A DNA stretch of 64,000 bases from Microdochium bolleyi (Eukaryota; Ascomycota; Sordariomycetes; Xylariales; Microdochiaceae), in NCBI GenBank assembly GCA_001566295.1, contig KQ964263.1, positions 248,001-312,000 of the forward strand, written 5' to 3'. The position numbers and the translations under genes are program-made. This document shows positions 57,246-64,000 of this stretch, piece by piece. How positions within the stretch are numbered: position 1 is the stretch's first letter; the number at the start of each line of letters is the position of its first letter. The notes beneath the pieces were generated by a model. That model saw nothing but the letters and a program-made list of their open reading frames with translations. It did not search any database and had not been told where the DNA came from.

Positions 57246-58739
57246 TCAAGCAGTCTCAGTAATCATGTCCAACACCTGCCAGCGAGAAGCGATGCCGGCG
57301 TGCTCCCGCTCCGCTGCCGCCACCAGCGCGATGAACTCCCGAGCCTCGCCGCCCTCGACGGTGATGACGATCTCGTCGGCGCTATCCTCATCGTCGTCGT
57401 CGCGGCGCCCGGTCTTAGTCGAGGGCTGCACGAGGCAGTAAGACGCGGCGCCATATACGGGCGCGACTTTGCGGACGCGATTCGGTGCCCGCGGGGCAGG
57501 GAGACCGGGGAAACTCCAGCGGATCGGCGCCGCCCTGTCCCGCGTGCTCTGGCCCATGAAGCGCCAGGTGTTGAAGAAGAAGGCATAAGGGTCGGCCTCG
57601 TCGGCGCAGAGGCGAATGCCCTGTGGGCTCCCGCCATTGCGGAAGTAGTCACTGAACGCCTGTTCGTGCATGTGAGCAAAGCCGGGTCGATGCGCAGCCT
57701 TGATCGCTTTGCTGATGTGGATCTCGAGCTCGCGGACCTCGGCAGGGTCGTCGAGGGCTCGGAGCAGGCGTGAGGCGGGGAATGAGGTCTTGCTGTAGAT
57801 GGCGCGGCTGCCGAGCTCGTCATCGGCGCGGCTCAACCCAACAGCGAACAGCAGGTGAGCCAGAGGCTCTGGCTCAGGAACTGGCATGTGGACAGTTCCT
57901 GGCCGCTGCTGGAGCCGTCCTGCACGGTGCCTTGCCACCATTATCAAGATCCAGGCCTGTGCAGCCCTCTTGCAGAACCTCGAGCACGAGTAGGCGTCCT
58001 CGGTGGCCTTGTGAGGCGTCCAGGCCCGTAGGAGAAGCTGGGTCTTGGGGCCAGGAGGGACGACGGTGACTTTGCGAGCAAGAGGTCCTGACTCGTAGCC
58101 GTCCGCGATGTAGGCGCAGTGTTCGTCGAAGAGGGCTTGATCCTCCTTCGAGGGGCCTGTTGTACTGGTGGAGCCAGACGAAAGAGTCGTGAGACCTGCC
58201 TGTGTTGGCTCCTTGCGATCGACCTCCCCCATCCGGAGCTGGCGGTGGCCGAAGCCATCCTTTTGCTCACAAGATGTAGCGGCGAGAGCCTCAATGAGAT
58301 ACTGACACGAGAGGCCGTCCGCAACAGTGTGGTGCAGTAAGGTGACGACTGCAAAGCCGTCCTTGTACCAACAAAGAGCTGCGCGGATGGCAGGGTCGTT
58401 GCCGGCGAGGGGCATTGCAAAGTCGGGCCCTATGCAATAGCTAGGGCCATAGTGCTTGTCCTCGAGATCATCAAACGAGGTCTGTCGACAGTCGAGCTCC
58501 TTGACATTGATCTCGTGGAGCTCAGGCAAGGGCTGAGGCCGCAAGTGGATAAACCCTGCCTCATCCTCAGAGAGGAGGCCGCTCAGAGACGGCTGGATAG
58601 AGATCAGGTCCCTGATCGCCTGCTTTAGATGGACTTCAATCGCTCTACTATCCTGATCGACTGAAGTACGGAAAAAGTGAGCAATGGTGACATAGCACCG
58701 TGGAGCAATTTGACAAAACACCGATGATAAGGGTGGCAT
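57246..58739 (-). CDS. BAHD/trichothecene acetyltransferase-like acyltransferase
   Basis: The continuous frame encodes 497 residues. It starts MPPLSSVFCQIAPRCYVTIA. The catalytic HxxxD motif is present as HHTVADG (His137, Asp141). The preceding WYKDGFAVVTLLHHTVADGLS is as expected of the family. The second BAHD motif, DFGWG, is not visible. The closest text is FFNTWRFMGQS at about 420 followed by IRWSFPG, which may replace it. The region around residues 280-330 is unusually rich in Arg/Pro and could hide an unspliced in-frame intron. Members transfer acyl groups from CoA to hydroxyls of natural products. The acceptor is unknown; no biosynthetic core gene is seen next to it. Confidence 0.75.
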   Translation of the reverse strand: MPPLSSVFCQIAPRCYVTIAHFFRTSVDQDSRAIEVHLKQAIRDLISIQPSLSGLLSEDEAGFIHLRPQPLPELHEINVKELDCRQTSFDDLEDKHYGPSYCIGPDFAMPLAGNDPAIRAALCWYKDGFAVVTLLHHTVADGLSCQYLIEALAATSCEQKDGFGHRQLRMGEVDRKEPTQAGLTTLSSGSTSTTGPSKEDQALFDEHCAYIADGYESGPLARKVTVVPPGPKTQLLLRAWTPHKATEDAYSCSRFCKRAAQAWILIMVARHRAGRLQQRPGTVHMPVPEPEPLAHLLFAVGLSRADDELGSRAIYSKTSFPASRLLRALDDPAEVRELEIHISKAIKAAHRPGFAHMHEQAFSDYFRNGGSPQGIRLCADEADPYAFFFNTWRFMGQSTRDRAAPIRWSFPGLPAPRAPNRVRKVAPVYGAASYCLVQPSTKTGRRDDDDEDSADEIVITVEGGEAREFIALVAAAEREHAGIASRWQVLDMITETA

Positions 58740-61700
58740 TTTGAGGCTTGGTTGGCTGGGAAGTTCGTTACAGCTTATCCGAGTGGGGTCAGGCTTCGTT
58801 GCGTGGGCAAGTGCTGGATGGAAACAGGGAAACCTTCTCTGGCTTGGTGAAGCAGACGTTGGTCAAAGGGGAAAATATCATGGAGGCGTGTGTGATTGAG
58901 GTATGAGGGATGCCGTCGCTTCGCAATCTGTGTGACCCGAAATTGTCTGCGTATGGTATGTGAGAAATACTGCTCGTGGCTAGGAGGGAAAGTCATTAGA
59001 AGGGTGTCTTTATACGCTGCTTCGGAGCTCGGATTGACCGACGACACAAGGACGACGCCTTCAAGTTACTCATGGTCATGTGAATGTTGTGGAGTATTGA
59101 CTTTCCCCATGTGGAGCACTGTCACGTAAGTCAGAGTACCGGCACAGCGGAACGCTAGATTCCACGCAGCAGGGTCCAGCCCGGGGTCATGGAGGGTTGG
59201 CGAAAATGTCAGACGAAACAAGAACCACGTGTGTGGGTGCACAAGGGCCGCGGAACCGAGGGCGAGGATACGCGGCAGCTAATGGAACGCGGAAGGACCT
59301 TCGATGCGCTAGAAGGAGGGGGCCCCGTTAGAACGGCGCCTTTTGGTGTTCCCCGCGCGAATAGGAATCCTTTCCGCAGCTGACTACTCAGACCGCCACG
59401 ATCGTCACCACGTGGTTGGAAATCTAAACAGGGGTTGGCAACGAGGTAGCGTGTTCCGCGAGATAGTGGCCAGCTTTTCCTCTGACCGGTGCCGGGGAAG
59501 TCCGTGGTAAGAACCCGGAGCACTGCCGCAGTTTTTCCGGCTGGCTAAATGTGAACCAAGGACCAGGGCTCGGGTGCAGCACCGGTGCAGGAGATCTCTG
59601 GGAACGTTACTTCAGAGAATTGCACATGGCCCGCAACTACTGGCCGATGCTTTGACACTGCGGAGCGAAAGCCGGGCGTACTTGTGGCATTTCAATCCAT
59701 GATAGGGCAGCAAGTAATTTGAGCAGTTATGTATGACATCACCTCCGAGTCCACGCACTGAACCTGGGTGCGCTGCCTGAGGATCGAGTACCAGTACTGG
59801 GCGGTCACAGCCGCCAAAGGACTAATGCTGTGATGGTAGCGACAAACACCTTTCAAGCCCCACGTCTTGCCTACGCTTAGTCACCTACCTTGTTAATTCT
59901 AGAATTATATAGATTAGTCTGGCCGCTGTCTCGTTGCTTTCCATAACAACGTGGACCTCGTGCTGGTCATCAGATCGCATACCGCTGTAGAAAGCATGCA
60001 GATGTCCTCCTGACTGAATTGAGTGAAGTCACAAAAGTTATACAATTACGCTTGAGAGTAGTACGAACACGGCGTGTAACGTTCTTGTTCCCTAAGCGCA
60101 AGCCAGTTATTAGTCGCTGGATTCCACACTTCAGATTGAGGGCCTCATCTGTCTGTTCTCAATGGACATTATTGTCTGGAGTTCATCGGGGATAATCGCC
60201 AGATTGAGATAAATTCTCCGCGAATGAATAAATCCTGCAAGGTGGAGGGAACGCGCAGGTGGGCTTAGTTCATTGTGGCGGGAACATCAAGGCGGGAGTC
60301 GTTTGGCCAAAGGCGCGAGTCTGCTCAACAGTAGCGAGCGTGGAAACTTGTGCTTTTTGGGCAATCTGTGCTGCTTCTCATGGCAAGGGTGTGCAGCTCT
60401 CCTTACACCGTCCCGGGAATTCCGTGCCCAAAGGCGCGTATCACAGTAATCCCACACAGTGGTAAAGACCAAATTGCAAATTATTGTAGTCATATGGGCG
60501 ATGACAAAAGACTTGAAGCGTTGCACCGAACGAAGCGCTATCGGTGTTGGCTTCAGCCCCTCGACCGATAGCTGGGAGAGGATTGGGGCTGGATCGACCC
60601 TGCTGGACTGATTCGCATCTTCTCGATAGAGAAGTTGGAAGGCGTTGTGATGGTCCTGGCCGTGAAAAGAGTTCACGTGCGATAGACTTCTGACTGGGCA
60701 TGGAGCCGGTCGTGGTCTAGTGTTCAACGCGGCCGACATCTACAGCTTGGCATAATGCTACATTTTTAACCTCGCCCAGGCATGCTGGGGCGGCTCATAT
60801 CTTAAGTGAACGTAGAATCATCCAGCCTCAGGTACCTTGTACTTGTCCCTTCGCCGTGGCTGTAACTGTGGCGGCCAGCCAACCTGGAGCTCATGGGTCG
60901 TCTTCGAAGCGGCTAGCGCAACGACAAGGGCCGAGTTCGCCGATAATCGCACACGAAGCTTAGCACTTCGAGAAAGCTATTTGTATAATAAGCAATGGAC
61001 TGGGCGAACGGAATCAAAGGCCACATGAGTACAGTGTGCACTAAATCTCGGGCGCCTCGATGGCAGCATGGTGCGCAGTAGCGGCGGCCCAGACTTCCCA
61101 CGAGCCATGTACCCCTCTTCTTGCATGTCTTAGACAGGGGTTCGCCAGCCGTGCGCGGCTTGGCTGGATCTCAATCTCACGACGGTCGGTCCCGTCTCGT
61201 GGTCATTGGGCAGCGCTTACGGACTACACAAGTGTTAGCGGCATGGCCAGAAGCCCATAGGGCTGACGAGCAAAGCTGTGGACATTCTCACGTGTCAAGC
61301 TAGATCACTACTGCGTACGGAGTCCGAGATCTGCACGAAGCGATCACGACGCAAGCATGGAAGTCATATGGCGCCGAAGCAAGGACCCTGTGCGCTTTTC
61401 TAGGAGCAGTCACGAAAAGCGGAGATATTGGGCGAGTGGCAATGCACTTTTGCGTCTGCAAACTTTCCGAGGATGCTTGCTTGTTCTTCCTCTTACACGA
61501 CCATGCAGAGCGCCGACGAGCAAGTCCTACACTTGCTCCAAAACCGGGTTGTCACATGCCTCCGTGATCAGAAGATTCCACATCTCGCTATTCGCAATAG
61601 GCATGCCATTCCAAATTCAGCCAGCAACGTATCATTCCAGGTGCTGTCGGAACCGAAGTGAGCAGCTTTCCGACGCCACATCCGTACATGGCAAGTATTA

Positions 61701-62972
61701 GGATAATCGCTCGCAAGTATATCTGTCAAAGGGAGGATTGAGGCGCAATGTGGTAAGCCGGGGTCTCTAAGCACCCCTCACATCGCCAAAGTTGATGCTG
61801 AGTGCATGATAGGACCCGGCTGGGCATATCCGCCACCAAGGATTGGTGCAGCTCTGCCTTGCCACCTGATCGATACAGTATCGAGTGCCACGATGACCGC
61901 AGCTGAACACCCTGGACCCAGCATGGGAGCGGCTTGTGTCTACCTTAGCTGAGAACGTGAGACACGGCAGGTTAGCGATGGCGGCTGGTGCAAGACTCCC
62001 CCAGCGCACGCACTCAAGATTCCAATAGTCGTATGCATGCCAACGCCTCTCCATGGGGTCGAGACTGCCTGTGTGGCGTTCGTGATCTCCTTTGGGACGG
62101 GAAGTGCCCATGCACACGTCACCGTCACCATCTCCACTCCCCTATCGCCAATTCCAGCATGAGTTCCGTTCGGCTACTCCATAGATAGTCGGCTAAACAA
62201 ACCCTTGAATAGCAAATCTAGATTCATTTGGGATCTGAGCTGCAGCAAGTGGCTGGCTGAGCCCAGGTGTTTTGCATGGACGGCTGAAATGTTGCAGGTG
62301 CATACATAGAAGTGCGGGGAATTTGCTCTGGCCATGCTTCAAAACCCTCACCGGCCTCTGGAGTGCATAATGGTCAGGGCACAGTACCACCAGTCTGCAT
62401 GAAGAGGTGGCGGCAAGGTGACATATCACGCCACGGCTTGCCTCGCAGTCTTCGTATTCCTTGAGACAATGCTGGCGTTGATGTGGGGGTTAGGAACTCT
62501 TGTGGTTTATGGCTGAAGTCCTCTCGATCAACGCAAGGCATTGCAGCACGGCAATCGCGGCCACGGCATAATCAGGCCCATTTGATGCGATCAAGACTGG
62601 CTTTGAGTAGTATCGATCGTCTGGTTGTCTCACCGGTTCAATGATCGAACGCAATGGCACGGAGTATCCTGCGGCCCCGCCGGCTATTGTATGCTCGATG
62701 TCGACTCAGTGTCAGGGTAGAACCTCTAGCCATCATGAAGTGGGCCATAAGGTGGACTTGGGGGACGGACTCGTGATGTATGACCTGGATTATTTGGGGG
62801 CAGGTCCTGGTATATAAGAGAGGCGGATTTCCCACAGACTGAAGCTGTGTAAATCAGGCTCGTCTTTTCTCTCACACAGACAACGTAACAAAACTCACAA
62901 TCACCCTTCTGAGCACATCTCTCTACGTCTCTATTCCTTCAATTCAATACCCCATCTCTTCCATCCCGCATC
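58740..62972. other. Gene-poor region of 4.2 kb
   Basis: No frame longer than about 150 codons, and none with domain, signal peptide or splice evidence. The stretch from about 59000 to 61000 is AT-richer. I see no long repeats or transposon ends. The right end carries the promoter of the last gene. Confidence 0.5.
62811..62817 (+). promoter_or_regulatory. TATA box of the last gene
   Basis: TATATAA lies about 160 bp before the ATG, and a long C/T- and A-rich leader follows (about 62870-62970). This layout is usual for strongly expressed fungal genes. Confidence 0.55.
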
Positions 62973-64000
62973 ATGGGCTTCTGGAGTTCACTCGTTGAGG
63001 GGGCCAAGTCGGCCGGTGGCTGGGTACTTGATCACGCTGGAGACATTGCCGGCGCTGTCGGTACTGTTGCCAGGATTGCCGGCAAAGTAATCCTCCTTGA
63101 GGATGGCACGCTCGACCATGCTTCGCACCTGGAGGACTTCCACAAGAACTTTAAGCTGGCCAGTTTTAAACTTCAGCAGACCGCTAAAGGGGTCGTGCTC
63201 AAGGGCTCTCTCGATGCCAAGGAAGCAGAGCTCAGAGCTTCCAACGCGCACGACTACTCGGCTGAGAACGTGAACCTGGACTCGTTCACTGGCGTCTGGA
63301 AAAGCCCCTCCACGCTCGTCAAGGGCCAGCCCGTAGTCACCATGTACTCGGACTTGTCCAAGTGGCTTGCTTCCCTGGGTGTGCCTGCAACTGCAACTGT
63401 CGATATCGCCCAGTCGTTTGGCAAGACAATCTTCGCCAACGAAAGCAGTACGTTGGCGGACCCGAATACGATTTCCAGCATTTCCTTCAACATCTCGGAC
63501 CCCAACGGCGCATGGACACTCGATTGCGCCCATGCGTACTACGCTTTGCCACTGCAGGCCAAGGTGAACGACAAGTGCTGGCATAGCTGCATCTATGGCA
63601 AGTTCCACCCGTCAAACAAATTCCTTGCCATGCAGGCTCTCAACCGACGAAAGTCGAACGTGTCGACAATCGTTCGAACAAACACGGTCCCCAAGGGCAC
63701 CGTTGCTACGTGGATCATCAATGCGACCATCGATTGGGGCACTACAGTGATTGCGGCCGCCATCCAAGATAAATTCAACAAAGCCTGGGACTCCACCGGC
63801 GAGAAGGACAAACGCACGCTGGTCACGAGTAACCTACTAGGGACGAGCCAGTCCGTGCAGGTCCAGGGAAACCACACTGATGACCCTTCTTCGATCCGCC
63901 AAGCCGTGATCCAGCTAGCAGCACGTACCCTCACCGCGTATCTGGCTGAGGCCGGGGGCAAACCCGGCAACAGCGGCGATATCCCCGACGGGACAGGCAT
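62973..64000 (+). CDS. Unrecognised protein, at least 342 residues, cut by window end
   Basis: The frame starts at ATG 62973 (GFWSSLVEGAKSAGGWVLD) and is open without a stop for 342 codons to the window edge, so the C-terminus is missing. Codon use is even and coding-like, and a TATA box and pyrimidine-rich leader precede it. There is no classical signal peptide. Residues 8-40 are Gly/Ala-rich with G-x3-G and A-x3-G spacing (AGDIAGAVGTVARIAGKVI), compatible with an amphipathic or membrane-inserting segment. The later part is Thr/Asn/Ser-rich and beta-like, with WTLDCAHAYYALPLQAKVND and WHSCIYGKFHP. A hydrophobic segment, VATWIINATIDWGTTVIAAA, follows at about 246-265. I do not recognise a family. 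It is probably a true gene, since a frame of this length is unlikely by chance. Confidence 0.75.
   Translation, partial: MGFWSSLVEGAKSAGGWVLDHAGDIAGAVGTVARIAGKVILLEDGTLDHASHLEDFHKNFKLASFKLQQTAKGVVLKGSLDAKEAELRASNAHDYSAENVNLDSFTGVWKSPSTLVKGQPVVTMYSDLSKWLASLGVPATATVDIAQSFGKTIFANESSTLADPNTISSISFNISDPNGAWTLDCAHAYYALPLQAKVNDKCWHSCIYGKFHPSNKFLAMQALNRRKSNVSTIVRTNTVPKGTVATWIINATIDWGTTVIAAAIQDKFNKAWDSTGEKDKRTLVTSNLLGTSQSVQVQGNHTDDPSSIRQAVIQLAARTLTAYLAEAGGKPGNSGDIPDGTG

Overview
The window looks like nuclear DNA of a filamentous ascomycete (Pezizomycotina, probably Sordariomycetes). Genes are widely spaced and carry short GT..AG introns of about 50-75 nt with CTRA(C/A) branch points. Coding sequence is GC-rich and leaves long open frames on the opposite strand. 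The gene types are also fungal: Zn2Cys6 regulators, HELO-like and NACHT proteins, tyrosinase, CE5 esterase, GMC oxidase and a SAT4/rhodopsin-like membrane protein. I see no rRNA, tRNA, CRISPR array or bacterial operon structure. Exon coordinates were derived by hand from splice signals, reading phase and family motifs.

Layout. 0.4-7.3 kb: a compact group of amidase, MetX-like hydrolase, 2-aminomuconate-deaminase-like Rid protein and Zn2Cys6 regulator, probably a small catabolic cluster for an aromatic or nitrogen compound. 7.9-11.7 kb: a 1193-residue protein with a fungal STAND-type N-terminus and ankyrin-like C-terminus but no visible NACHT. 13.6-19.7 kb: a Ser/Thr-rich surface protein, two tandem secreted Cys-rich paralogues (SSP1, SSP2) and a secreted SRPBCC-like protein. 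21-25.3 kb: an MFS transporter converging on a glutamate/dicarboxylate-type (DAACS) symporter. 25.3-37 kb: gene-poor, holding a secreted thaumatin-like protein, a tyrosinase behind a degenerate repeat, and a third Cys-rich paralogue (SSP3). 37-50.5 kb: alpha/beta hydrolase, a NACHT relic, secreted GMC oxidoreductase, rhodopsin-like membrane protein, NADP-dependent reductase, CE5 esterase and an EEP phosphodiesterase. 51.2-58.7 kb: three genes on the minus strand, namely a Zn2Cys6 regulator, a PNP-NACHT-ankyrin NLR and a BAHD-like acyltransferase. 58.7-63 kb: 4.2 kb without a recognisable gene. 62.97 kb to the edge: an unrecognised protein of at least 342 residues that stays open to the window end.

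Three themes stand out: secreted or surface proteins that suggest contact with a host or substrate, STAND/NLR-type self/non-self genes together with a decayed relative, and the small secreted Cys-rich family SSP1-3. The best candidates for something undescribed are SSP1-3 and the partial gene at the right edge.
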